Assembly: GCA_964036295.1 (NCBI GenBank)
Contig: OZ038466.1
Location: forward strand, 15,410,001 to 15,474,000
Source: Plumapathes pennacea
Lineage: Eukaryota; Cnidaria; Anthozoa; Antipatharia; Myriopathidae
Length of the DNA stretch: 64,000 nucleotides
Direction: 5' to 3'
In this document: positions 11,568 through 22,978 of the stretch, in pieces
Layout: every line of letters begins with the position of its first letter
How positions within the stretch are numbered: the first letter of the stretch is position 1
Position numbers and translations under genes: made by a program
Notes under the pieces: generated by a model
The model's input: only the letters and a program-made list of their open reading frames with translations
Databases searched by the model: none
What the model was told of the DNA's origin: nothing

Positions 11568-11729
11568 CAGTTGAACCCTGCTATTTCAAACTCAGTCAAT
11601 TCAAGTCCCCATTATTTTGAAGTCAAGCCGATTCCCTTGCATTAGCTTGACTAGCTTGGTTGTTTTGAAACCTCCCTTTTAGCGCTTTTTTCATGTCTTG
11701 CGGGACTTCCAAATAGCAGGGTTTGACTG
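11568..11729. mobile_element. Tigger/pogo-type MITE (162 bp)
   Basis: Ends CAGTTGAACCCTGCTATTT and its near-complement, with TA at both flanks. TA duplication and CAGT ends are typical of Tc1/mariner, Tigger branch. A related element is at 48534-48706. Confidence 0.7.
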
Positions 11730-12090
11730 TACATGTAATGTAGCTGCATGGTGTGACATACTGTACAGACAATTTATTGCTAAATCCCACAAGCAGGGTT
11801 TCACACAATTTTAAGCATAATAGCAATGTAAAACAGAGCTGTTGGGGTTAACGTTAGGACTACAGTTAACCCCCAAACTATTCAGGGAGTAGATTTTGGT
11901 CAGGACTTGACTGGGGCCCACTTGGTCACTCTGTCATCCCATCTGAATTTCACTTTAATACTGAGAGCTGAATATCTTCATGGCACCAGGCCAAAATATC
12001 ACGACAGCACAACCACACATGCAAAAATTGTAAAATGCTCTAATAACTGTCATCATCTAATGGGGCATCATTTGTCTTGTTTCTCTACTA

Positions 12091-12518
12091 GAGTCAAACC
12101 TCCACTAACGGCCACCTTAACACAATGGCCAGAAAACTTTGTTAAGGCCACTAATCTTACTGCACTTACTGTTATTAGAACGTCCCCACATTATGCCCAC
12201 CTCTACACAGCCAGAATGGCCAGCAGTTCCTTTCCCCAAACCCAAAAATGTACCTAAAATAACCACTGAATGAATGAATGTTTAATTAATTGAAAAAAAA
12301 ACTCAATTTTCATAGTGTTAGGTAAATTTTATAACAAAACAAAGCATACAGTCAGCATTCTTGGGGGTCATCATGTCTTGTGTCACATGTTAAAGTGTAA
12401 TCTTCCATCAGTTTTTCCTGATGAACATGTGGTGTCCTATTACATCTCAACCTGTACACAACAACCACCTCTACACAAACACTGGCTGCACAGTGACCAC
12501 TGGGTAGAGGTTTGACTA
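12091..12518. mobile_element. Tigger-like MITE, degenerate
   Basis: Left end AGTCAAACCTCCACTAACGG and right end complement AGTCAAACCTCTACCCAGTG, with a TA context. Similar to the element at 32856-33326. No ORF. Confidence 0.55.
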
Positions 12519-13178
12519 TAATTTTAATGACAGTCACCAGGATTAAAATATGAGTGGTGTGTGTGTGTGTGTGTGTGTGGAGGGGGGCACTTCCTATAGA
12601 GAGAGGGGCTTATTAGAGCATTTGCGGTAATGACTAATCTGTAAACACAGTAAAACGGAACTTTGTTTCCAAAAAGGATGCCATAGTTTTGACACTGGTT
12701 TACAATATTGATGTGCCAATATTTAAGAAATTCATACAAGAATGCAAAGTAACCTTTTATTTTAGCCTTTATGCTGCACAGTTTGACATAATCCATCAAG
12801 TGACAGCGCAAGCCAAAATATTGTTCCTTAAAACCAGCCAACTATGGCAAGCAGCATGTACTGTAGATATTAACTCCCCACATATTGTGGGGAAACTCAG
12901 TTTGCTCACCCACCCTCCACCTCCAAAAAATATATCTATTTATAAATTAAATATTACATTCATGTGCATGCGCCATGAGCCATAATGTAAAATTAAACAA
13001 ATGAACATGCATAGACAATCGAGGAGCTTGCTTTTAGTCAACAACACAAGTTATATATTAGGAGTTTCTGGTCTGGATCTTGTACACCAACAAACCTGTA
13101 TGTAAGAACAGCAGGCTACCTTTCAGAATTTTCTGCGGTCTGTGCGGCTCAATTTCGCACAGACAAAGGTTTTTGTCT
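12519..13178. other. No gene seen; contains (GT)n at 12557-12578
   Basis: AT-rich sequence with one GT microsatellite. ORFs up to 105 codons exist on the minus strand but show no domain. Could be the 3' region of the tentative small gene. Confidence 0.4.
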
Positions 13179-13795
13179 CTAAATATGTATGGAACACATG
13201 AACACGAACACACTTTCCTCGTCACCAAGGCAATTGTACTGGTATGAAAAGATCTCAGCTCTAAAGAACAAATTTATAACCAAACACTATGCATCACTTG
13301 GCATCGAGAAGATATCGAATTTCTCAACCGGAGTCTCAAGCGTGGCTAAACGATGACAGTTGCTGTAACCACAACACACAATACCGTACCCGACTGCATG
13401 ATCCTACATGCGACCTTGGTCACAGACCCGTAAACACTTAATATTGGTTAATACTGTAAGTGCTAAAATTTTCGTTATAATCCTTGCTCATAATTTCGCT
13501 CGTACGAAAAATGGGATATTTTAGACAGGTGAATCCGCGAGCGGTAAAACCTGTGTTGTTGGCTGGTAAAACGACTCAACGACAATTTTACCTCGTGATT
13601 TGCTCTTGAACTTCCCCAGCTTCGAAATATCCTGAAGTTGTTCCTAAACAGAGGAGGAACACGAAATGTCTATGAATGGTCAAATGAAAATACAAACAGT
13701 CGCCAAACTTCAGAGGCAAAGAATTTTTTAAAGTCTTCAAATAACATTAACCATTTACCTGTATCATGTTCGTCTGAAGTGAAAGAAATGCTCAT
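13179..13795 (-). CDS. Tentative small gene, three exons, 56 aa
   Basis: Exons on the minus strand: 13795-13759 (ATG, 12 codons plus one base), 13643-13592, 13260-13179 (ends TAG). Splice signals are good: donor gtaaat with acceptor tctgtttag, then donor gtaaaa with acceptor tgttctttag, and both phases agree. The product begins MSISFTSDEHDT and is rich in acidic and aromatic residues; I do not recognise it. The surrounding kilobase shows no repeat seen elsewhere in the window. Chance assembly of three short exons is possible, and the last exon could instead splice on. Confidence 0.35.
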
Positions 13796-13919
13796 ACTGT
13801 CGTTCTTCTAGCTTCACTCATTCATAGCGGTAGGTTTTTCATTTCTCGACCCGTTGATCAAAAGTCCCATTATGTTGTTCGGCTCGCCTCGTCGAGTCGC
13901 AGTTGCGTGAAAAAGGCCT

Positions 13920-13943
13920 GACGTCACTGTCTCACTTCCAATC
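13920..13943. promoter_or_regulatory. CRE-like TGACGTCA and CCAAT motif
   Basis: A perfect palindromic TGACGTCA (13920-13927) and CCAAT (13939-13943) lie about 130-150 bp upstream of the tentative minus-strand start at 13795. Their position fits a proximal promoter but both motifs can occur by chance. Confidence 0.35.
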
Positions 13944-14044
13944 GGAAATGGACAGACCGGAAGTAAAAGAATGAGTTTCTGGCCTTTGATTCAAGTAGGC
14001 TCTGAAGGGCTATTTTACAAACCACAATTTCTACCCCTATAAAA

Positions 14045-14764
14045 TACCTATTATATTAGAAATACGATAATCGGAGATACCCCCTTGCTCTGCCATTTAT
14101 GGGACTTTTACTTTGGCACTGCTCAACAAGAGCAGCCTTTGTTTTACCGAAATGTTGACTCAATCTTTCGAAGTCAAGTGCTACACGCAAAGGAAGGAGA
14201 AAAAGAATGGTGTGTGTTATACTTTTGAGTTGAAAAAGAGTCGATTGCGTGACGAAGTACGTATTTCCCACGGTCGGCACGTCAAATTAATTCATATAGT
14301 CTGCCAAGCACGTTCTGAAACTTAATACTTAAATTTTGAAGTTGGTCGGCCGTCGTAGTACGGGAAAAAAGGAACACTAATTTCCCAATTTTGAATTCAT
14401 AGGCAGTAGAATTAAGTAGGCTTCCTGAGCGATTTTTTTTTTTTTTTTTTTTTGCTCTGGACTGCATGCACCAGACTCAGGCATGCATATTTAATGAGTT
14501 CGAATTGTTTTGTATGTGAACCCGCTCAAAACAGCATGATTTCTCCCAGAATCAAAGCAAAACTTGAAGGGTTTACTTCAAATTATACACGGGCTTCAGA
14601 CCTAGTATACTTCAAAGGGCTTGTGAACGATTCGGTGTCAGATTACAGCATCTGTTATTAGTCTTGAAAGAAAAAATAAGACATCTGACTAAATCATTCA
14701 AGACTCCAAGTTCCGATTGCTCTGAGCGAATACGGTAGCCGAAACTGGCGACAGAAGCGTATTA
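14045..14764 (+). mobile_element. Dispersed repeat R1, copy c, left part
   Basis: Matches 3840-4373 closely. It breaks off after GAAGCGTATTA at the insertion of the long-inverted-repeat element and resumes at 23809 with TTAAAACAATACTTCGA. The uninterrupted sequence is seen at 4363-4385. Confidence 0.7.
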
Positions 14765-15144
14765 GGAGCAAGTGTCTGTAAGAATCAAAGAAAGAGCGGC
14801 CAAAGTCAAAAAATCGAAATCGCTCATACTTTGGTCAGTTGTAGGCATTAGTAAGTAAGAAAACGTGATGTACTTAGTTTGTCCAGATTTCACCTCCTTT
14901 GGGAGAAAATTTGCAAAACGTACTTTCGGCCGATTCTCAGGGGAAACAACGATTTTCGAAGGTCAAGAAAATCACTCTCGTTCTCACAAACAAATGTACC
15001 AAGGGCTCTGTACTGGTTGTTTATTTGTTAAATAGGTCTTTAGCTTTCTTCTGAGACGATTGTTCAATGAATACCATTATCTGTGAACTATTGGTAAATT
15101 AATAACGGAGGTCATAGTTTCAGTCACATTTCATTGTCATAATT

Positions 15145-15477
15145 GCTCGCGGGGGCCTGGGGCCCACGAGAGCTTAAAAATGGGATTTTTTTTTTTTTTC
15201 CTTTTTGTGGGTCGAGAATCAGCACACGGTAATTGGTTCATATTATCACGTGCTGGGCGATGACGTAATTGACTTCGCTAAACAACTCGAGATGTGGCCA
15301 GTGAATTGCTCGTTACTTGTGTGTAAAAGTTAACTGCATCCCATCCAAACTCAACACCATTTGGCTCTGTGGAATATGCACGGATAAACTGGATTTTCGG
15401 GAACGATTTTGGCTCGCGTTCACCGCGGAAGCTTTGAGAATAGCCGTAAACAAATATTTGATGGTACCGCTGTCGCC
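15145..15477 (+). mobile_element. Helentron/Helitron2-like element, copy 4 (partial)
   Basis: Starts with GCTCGCGGGGGCCTGGGGCC after TT, in the middle of the left foldback arm, and matches copy 1 to the point CCGCTGTCGCC. It is only about 330 bp; the rest is missing. Confidence 0.55.
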
Positions 15478-18048
15478 TAGTTTCTTGACTCAGCGTGTGG
15501 AAATATAAGTGCTTCTAGTTATTTTCATTATTTCCGTGGTTGTTTTCGCTGTTTGTGATGAACCTCGAAATACGTCTGCCAGAAGAACCGCCTCAACGCA
15601 TGCAAAAATTATGTCATTTACCGACAGGACACAAGACTGACAGAGATGCACAGGAAAATCATTCGGATGAGCCGCCAGTAAGGTTCAGAAATGGAAATTC
15701 ATCTTGCAAATCAACCGAGGTTATGAATGTGATTTCCAAAGTAGTTTTTGTCATCCGATCTTCGATATAGAATTTCGGTTGGAAATGCGCTAATTAGACA
15801 TTCAGAATCAAAGGCACATCTTTTCGGCTCAGCTCAGTCAAAGTCAACACAGAAAAATTACCTGAAATTTAGGTCCAGTGGTTCAAGATTTATCTTTCAA
15901 ATTAACCGAGGTTTTAAATGTCATTTTGAAAGCTGTTTTCACGTGTTTAGACATAAAATTGCCATTTGAAATGCGTTAATCAAATATTCATAATCGCGCG
16001 TGTGAAAATGTCTAGACCACAAGCGCAGTTAGTTGCAGGAAATATATTGTCTTCGCTGTGCAATGCTTCAGACTCGACGATTGACCACAGATAAAACGAC
16101 GATTGCCATTACTTTCTTCAGGGAAATCGTCCGCTTTCAGTGCAATGAAGCTGTACAAAGAGTGTTGACGTCACACGCCAAATGTAAACAATAATATACG
16201 CGCGCGAAGGATCACGGTTGAGACAGGCTCTTTAAGCTAATTTGAAATTGATAAGCCATTGATAAAGTAACGTTGTTCCTTTACCTTCTGGGTAATTTAG
16301 GGGGCACTGCTGTACTAAATACACCCGCCGTTTTAGAATTCGTGACTCGTTAGATTTGTAGATTGCGGTCAAGCACGAGAGTACCGTTCATTTAACGCGA
16401 ATGACGTTTCTCTCGCCCAAAAATCGGTTATCCCGTGGATTGAAAAACACAAATGTATTTCTTTTAGGTACTTTATTTCAATACTGTGACACTTCTGGAA
16501 ACTCTGTCTTTAGATAGTGATAAAAACAACGCGATCTAACATAAATTTTCCGCATGTAAACAAACGCTAAACATTTGCATATTTACCGCGATCAGTAGTC
16601 CACTTATTCAATTAATGCGAAACGTCGTCCTTCAGAGTGATTTGTTGCTGAACACTTGCGATTCATCGACGAAGTAATAAACAAAAACTTTACCTTTTGG
16701 GTAATTTAGCGAGCACCGCTGCAAATAAATACCCTCGCCTTAAAAACTCTGTAAAGAATGCATTACTTAGTTTCCTAGATCGCGATCACGCACGGGACTG
16801 TTTATTCCATCATATCAGTGTGGCAAAAAAAATTTTTTTTCTGAAAAAAAAAAGTCTCCTGCATATCCTCAAAACAAATTTTAGTCTTGCAGAGTGATGG
16901 AGGAATAGTGATGTGAATTAGACAAATTAGCTAATTTCTCACTTTTCTGACGGTATTTTTCGAAACTATAAATTTCACCCCACTAGATGTAGAGTTCTGT
17001 AATAAATTAGCCGTCAAAACAGCGACAAAGAGTTTCAAACCTTTGTACTACCTCTTTCTGTACCATCTTGGAGTCAAAGTAGAGCCTTTATGCGCATCCC
17101 CTCACCCCCACACAATCCCAAACACGGCCACAACAAGTTTTGAATGGATTTCTCATAGTCAAGTTTTGGCAAATGACGTTCTGACTCCTGGTTAAAGTCG
17201 CTCATTAAACTTAGCATTCTTGAAAAGGAACAACTATGGCGTCCTTTTCACATGCAGAGAAAGTGAGTTTGGGGTAGCATATTAGCATGCAGGTGATAAT
17301 TAAATAATGTACAAAATAATGAAATGGGAAACGGATATGGAAAAGAGGAGAAACTGAGACAAGTTCCCTGACAAAAATGGTTTGCTAAGTTTGCAAAGTC
17401 TGCAAAAAAGAAACAAAAAAAAAACAAAAAACAAAGAAACAAAAAAAAAAAAGAAAGAGAGAGAGAGAGTAGAGAAAGAAGGAAGGAAGGAAAGAAAGAA
17501 AGAAGAAAAGAAAGAAAGAAAACAGCAATACCAAGCGAAATAACCGCGAACCGAGGAAAACGGCGTCAGCGGTCCTGAGTTAAATGAACAGTACTTCCCG
17601 TGCGTGACCTCAATCTAAGAAACTAACGAGTCACTTATTCCAATAAACGAAGTGTAGATTGAAAGGCGGGTATATTTACAGCAGTGCCTCCTAAATTACC
17701 CGAAAAATAAAGGAACAATGTTAGTTTATCGATGGGTTATCAGTTTCAAATTATCTTGATATGATCAATCTGGCAAGAATAGACTCCCGAGCTGTTACGA
17801 AACATTCTAAGGCACCACTGGTATGACTGATTTGTCATACGTATCGCAGTGTCTCGGAATTGCCATTATTGTAGAAGACCATAGTTTTGTTTTGAGGGTA
17901 AGATGGCGACTATTTTTCCGATTGTTCCTTTGTCGCCGGAATGAACAGTCCCGTGCGTGACCGCGGTCTGAACTTGTAATGTGTCATGAAAGTGTGGATT
18001 GAAAGGCGGAGGCATTTACAGCAGTGCCCGCTAAATTATCCAAAAGTT
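15478..18048. other. Foldback element interior, no gene
   Basis: Contains four copies of a motif block around GGGTAATTTAG..GCACTGCTGTAAATA..CCCGCC, in direct orientation near 16290 and 16700 and inverted near 17690 and 18020. A purine-rich simple-sequence stretch lies at 17398-17525. No coding evidence. Confidence 0.55.
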
Positions 18049-18599
18049 AAAATAGTATATCCTTTTCACTACTAAATTTCTCCACTCATTGTCTCGGTGC
18101 GATTAAGTTATGGGAGAATGAGATTGGACCGAGGCCATGAGCGGAGCGCAAAGCGACGGACAGATGGTAGATAACGTAGTCGCCGAAGGGGAGGTGGGTC
18201 GGTCGGAAAAGGCTTTTACGCGTCCTTGTAGAAGGTCTTGTAGAAAAGCCCCGAAATTGAATAATTTGGATCTTAAATACATGTTTAAGAGGCGTGGCGA
18301 TGCGGGGTATTCTAAACAGACATTCCCTAGGGGGATAAAGCTAATAAATCGCACCCGCCAGTATTTCGTGTAGTATTTTAGCAATGAAAATAGTATATCA
18401 TTTTCACTACTAAATTTCTCCACTCATTGTCTCGGTGCGATTAAGTTATGGGAGAATGAGATTGGACCTCCGCCTTAATCACTGAATTGCTACCGCTACC
18501 TAGGTGATTAAAAGCAGATACAACCCAGGAGGGAAGCCAGACGGGGTGGAAGAAAAGATATCCTCCCGAAACTCAGAAACGAATCTCAGAGCGAATTAA

Positions 18600-20160
18600 A
18601 ATATGTTTAAGTAACATCAAGGGAAAGCTTGAACCAAGTTTCCGAGCTCATTATTGGCACGAAACTGTCTACCAGCAATAGACGCTTCTGACGCTGACTC
18701 CTTTGAATGTGCGGCGGTGCTTCCAGCCAGATTCCATGCATTATCACTCAGTGTGGCATCCAAATCTGATAAGACACGCTACGGGGCGTCAGCGGGTTGT
18801 CTTTCGACGGCACGTAGCAAAGTGACAAACCCAGATTCCTCTCAGTACAGAACTGGAATAAGGATTTTAACGTGGCCGAGATGACGGGCGATTTGGACAC
18901 CTGCTTTTCCCAACTTGCTACCGGTACTTTACTATGCACGAAAACATCGATCCTGGCGTTGTGGAAGTCGTTTGCAAGGTTTTGAAGGGTATACAGTAGA
19001 GCTAAAGTCCCTTTGGCGGTGATGGGGAGTCCACGTTCATGAACGTCCCAATAGCCTCGTGTTTCCACCGTCGTTTTGCCTTCCTGTAATATCTGACCGC
19101 TCCAACCGGAATTAGATGCATCAGAAAATGACTGGGCTTGGTGGTGGAATTCCGACCTCCAAGGTAAGCAGTCTTCCCCGGTATCTAGGAAGCGCCAGTG
19201 CGCGATCTCTTGTCGGAGTGGCTCTGATAGCCGGATTTTGGCGTTGGACGTTGTACTGTGAGCAAGGCATGCCTAAGGATCGTATAAAATTTGTAGCAGC
19301 TAAACCAATGCTATGGTACACAAAAGCGCTGGCTTTCCATCCGAACGGGAGAGTAGCGTAAGTGAAGTACCATCCCTGCCACTCCAGACCAAAGAGCGTA
19401 GAGCTAGATGGGTGGAGGCGCACGTGGTCATAACCACTTTTATCATCGAAAGTGGTTTGAAAATGGTCGCTGTTCACATACCGGATGAGATCAGTGAGGT
19501 AGTCTAACGTGAATGGACAGTATTTAGTCCAGCAGTTAAGAAAACGTTCATCGTGGCACATGCGTGGCATTGACGGTTCCACGGTGATTGGCATGACCAA
19601 ATGAGGTGGCTGACAGGACCCGACTTTTCCCAATATATTTAGCGACCCGTTAACGATCCTCTCCATGATTGTCTTAGATATGAAATCATGAAAACGCATC
19701 ACACGAACGTGAATTGGGAAAGATGCCCGCTGGCGGGATGTCGCTGCTGTATTTTTTGCCTTGGAAGGTTCCATCAAAAGGGGTGAAGAACTCGGGTATA
19801 TCTATTCCCCGGGATATATAGGGTAGGATCTCGTCCCTCTTGGGGTAGTCTGCCAGTATTGAAACCCATTGTGGGAGATTATTGGTGAGGTTACCCGCTG
19901 TAAAGGAATCCGGATCCCGGAACCTGAGCATACGTGGGGAAGCGAAAACCTTGCCGTTTGATACTGAATAGACGGACGGGAGTGGTCCAGTCCAGTTGAT
20001 AGGGTTGCCCTCCCAGTCACACCACTTAACCTCGTGGTTTTGGTGTTCTTAGGGTGCAGAATTTTGAAAACACCCTGGCGGTGAACTGAAGAGAAAAGAA
20101 AAGGGGGCGAAATACCCATAACGACCTTAAAGAAAAATAAAGGGAAGGCCCCCACCAACC
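18600..20160 (-). pseudogene. DIRS/Ngaro-like reverse transcriptase and RNase H, broken
   Basis: Minus-strand fragments in order: RFRDPDSFTAGNLTNNLPQW (19931-19686), reverse transcriptase with TFDDKSGYDHVRLHP, FGLEWQGWYFTYATLPFGWK and AFVYHSIGLAA (19777-19121), then an RNase H-like segment ending CYVPSKDNP (19068-18748). The expected DD of the catalytic YIDD-type motif falls at a frameshift (CSQYN). The reading continues past another frameshift as VLSDLDATLSDNAWNLAG. DDKSGY-H and PFGW are typical of DIRS-type polymerases. Confidence 0.68.
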
Positions 20161-20391
20161 AAACCGGACCAGGAACCCGCCCGAGGGCAAGTTATAGGGT
20201 GGAAGCTAAGTTTACCCTTCTGGTCACGATTATGGAAGTGGGAAGAACTACCCAATAAGGATCAAATGCGTATTTTACACCTTTTATTGCAAGCAATATG
20301 AAATATGGCTTGATTTGTATAAAGGGATGTAAGGAAAAATTCACTTAGGTTGCCAATTTTGTTGACACATGCCTACTTGAACACATGACTA

Positions 20392-21870
20392 AGCCGCTTT
20401 TGGTACTGCCAAACTTTGCCGACACACGGCTACTCTACCAAAATATGGCTACTACGCCGTACACGGCTACTTTATATACACGAGACCGATTCACTTTGGT
20501 TGGCAATTTTGCCGACACACGGCCACTTATACACGTGACCAAGTTACTTTTTGTAATGCCAAACTTTGCCGACACACGGCTACTCTGCCGACACACGGCT
20601 ACTCTGCCAACACATGGCTACTCTGCCGACACACGGCTACTTCATATACACGTGACTGCTTGACTTTTGGTTGGCGATTTTGCCGACACACGGCCACTTA
20701 TACACGCGACCAAGTCACTTTTGTAATGCCAAACTTTGCCGACACACGGCTACTCTGCCAACATATGGCTACTCTGCCGACACACGGCTACTTCATATAC
20801 ACGTAACTGCTTGACTTTGGTTGGCGATTTTGCCGACACACGGCCACTTATACACGTGACCAAGTCACTTCTGTAATGCCAAACTTTGCCGACACACGGC
20901 TACTCTGCCAACATATGGCTACTCTGCCGACACACGGCTACTTTATATACACGTAACTGCTTGACTTTTGGTTGCCAATTTTGCCGACACACGGCCACTT
21001 ATACACGTGACCAAGTCACTTTTGTAATGCCAAACTTTGCCGACACACGGCTACTCTGCCGACACACGGCTACTCTGCCAACACATGGCTACTCTGCCGA
21101 CACACGGCTCCTTCATATACACGTGACTGCTTGACTTTTGGTTGCCAATTTTGCCGACACACGGCCACTTATACACGTGATAAAGTCACTTTTGTAATGC
21201 CAAACTTTGCCGACACACAGCTACTCTGCCAACATATGGCTACTCTGCTGACACACGGCTACTTTACACGTGACTGCTTCACTTTTGGTTGCCAATTTTG
21301 CCGACACACGGCCACTAATACACGTGACCAAGTCACTTTTGGTAATGCCAAACTTTGCCGACACACGGCTACTCTGCCAACATATGGCTACTCTGCCGAC
21401 ACACGGCTACTTCATATACACGTGACTGCTTCACTTTTGGCTGCCAATTTTGCCGACACACGGCCACCAATACACGTGACCAAGTCACTTTTGGTAATGC
21501 CAAACTTTGCCGACACACGGCTACTCTGCCAACATATGGCTACTCTGCCGACACACGGCTACTTCATATACACGTGACTGCTTGACTTTTGGTTGCCAAT
21601 TTTGCCGACACACGGCCACTAATACACGTGATCAAATCACTTTTGGCAATGCCAAACTTTGCCGACACACGGCTACTCTGCCAACATATGGCTACTCTGC
21701 CGACACACGGCTACTTAATATACACGTGACTGCTTGACTTTTGGTTGCCAATTTTGCAAACACACGGCCACCAAAACACGTGACCAAGTCACTTTTGTAA
21801 TGCCAAACTTTGCCGACACACGGCTACTCTGCCAACATATGGCTACTATGCCGACACACGGCTACTTATA
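20392..21870. repeat. Satellite array, about 153-bp unit
   Basis: About nine units of 150-153 bp with GCCGACACACGGCTACTCTG as the commonest 20-mer, plus TTGGTTGCCAATTTTGCC and CACGTGACCAAGTCAC. Inside each unit a 19-bp subrepeat occurs two or three times. A unit length divisible by three keeps frames open through the array, giving repetitive ORFs I do not regard as genes. It lies inside the DIRS/Ngaro-like element. Confidence 0.85.
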
Positions 21871-22049
21871 TGCGAGTACTAGGTAAACTTGAGGCTATGA
21901 CACTAAATAACTGAAAATGTGTACCATGAAAAGTGTGAACCATGGCCCTACTTACAAGTAAAGTGACCTGAGGTGGGAACCCGCAAACTAAACTATTGGA
22001 ACAAATAGCAAACCCGGCCGGATAACCCGCGAAAAAACCGGGAAAAATA
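21871..22049. other. Spacer between two tandem arrays
   Basis: AT-rich sequence with degenerate AACCCG motifs. No gene. Confidence 0.4.
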
Positions 22050-22565
22050 AATAACCCAAATGACCCGCGAACAAACTAGGGGAACAAGATAACAACCCGC
22101 ATAAAACCCGTGATATAATCAAAATAACAAATAACTAAATACGGTTAGCGGACGAACCACGAGGAGAAATAACTACACATATGACCAGCGAACAAATCAT
22201 GAGGACGAAACAAACTACACAGATAAATATATAGCCCGCGAACAAAAACCTGAGCACCGAACAAACTGCACCCATGACCTGCGGACAAAACCATGCGGAC
22301 GAACAAACTACGCCCATGACTTGCGAACAAAACCATGAGGACGAACAAACTACACCCATGATCTGCGAACAAAAACCATGAGGACGAACAAACTACACAC
22401 ATGACCTGAGAACAAAACCATGCGGACGAACAAACTACACCCATGACCCACGAACAAAAACCATGCGGACGAACAAACTACATCCTTGACCTGGGAACAA
22501 AACGATGAGGACGAACAAACTACACCCATGACCCGCGAACAAAAACCATGCGGACGAACAAACTA
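22050..22565. repeat. Tandem array, 42-43-bp unit
   Basis: Units of the form ATGCGGACGAACAAACTACA followed by CCCATGACCTGCGAACAAAA, at least nine copies, more degenerate to the left. Confidence 0.8.
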
Positions 22566-22783
22566 CATCCTTGACCTGATTCCACTGCTTGTTGTTGAGC
22601 AAGAGGTGGAACTGCTTGTTCGACTTGTTGTTGTGCGGGAACCGGTGGGACTATTTGTTGGACTTGTTGTTGAGCTGGAAGTTGAACACCAACGGGTTGA
22701 ACGGCTTGTAAAGCTGCAAGATCTTGTGAATTGGGGTTTTGTGGAGCTGTCATTATAGCTTCGGCGACGTCCAGGAGAAACAA
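22520..22783 (-). CDS. Gln/Pro-rich N-terminus of DIRS/Ngaro-like ORF1
   Basis: Minus-strand frame starting at 22783, eight bases inside repeat A1. It begins MFLLDVAEAIMTAPQ and continues with VQPVGVQLPAQQQ, PPVPAQQQ and PLAQQQ. Its place directly after the left repeat is that of the first ORF (Gag-like) of such elements. It runs into the 43-bp tandem array and is then lost. No conserved domain is visible. Confidence 0.45.
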   Translation of the reverse strand: MFLLDVAEAIMTAPQNPNSQDLAALQAVQPVGVQLPAQQQVQQIVPPVPAQQQVEQAVPPLAQQQAVESGQGCSLFVRMVFVRGSWV

Positions 22784-22978
22784 AAATATCGGAAAAGGCT
22801 TTTACGCGTCCTTGTAGAAGGTCTTGTAGAAAAGCCCCGAAATTGAATAATTTGGATCTTAAATACATGTTTAAGAGGCGTGGCGATGCGGGGTATTCTA
22901 AACAGACATTCCCTAGGGGGATAAAGCTAATAAATCGCACCCGCCAGTATTTCGTGTAGTATTTTAGCAATGAAAATA

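Larger units (their letters stand above)
18049..22978 (-). mobile_element. DIRS/Ngaro-like retroelement with split direct repeats
   Basis: Read on the minus strand: A1 (22978-22791), coding remnants, B1 (18469-18387), A2 (18391-18205), B2 (18130-18049). A1 and A2 are almost identical over about 188 bp, B1 and B2 over about 82 bp. This A1-B1-A2-B2 order is the known split-direct-repeat layout of Ngaro/PAT-type DIRS elements. The B1/A2 junction joins what are the two ends of the element. It lies in the right arm of the foldback element and has no evident target duplication. The recombinase gene is missing. Confidence 0.78.

Noticed and set aside
18137..18373. Plus-strand ORF duplicated near 22800-22950
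   Set aside because: The duplicated protein reading reflects the A1/A2 split direct repeats, not a gene family.
20385..21737. Repetitive ORFs of 76-148 codons (PTHGYSA, FADTRLL repeats)
   Set aside because: They follow the 153-bp satellite, whose length is divisible by three; several frames are open at once.
22135..22444. Minus-strand Cys/Phe-rich repeated ORFs (MGVVCSSAWF)
   Set aside because: Translations of the 43-bp tandem array.
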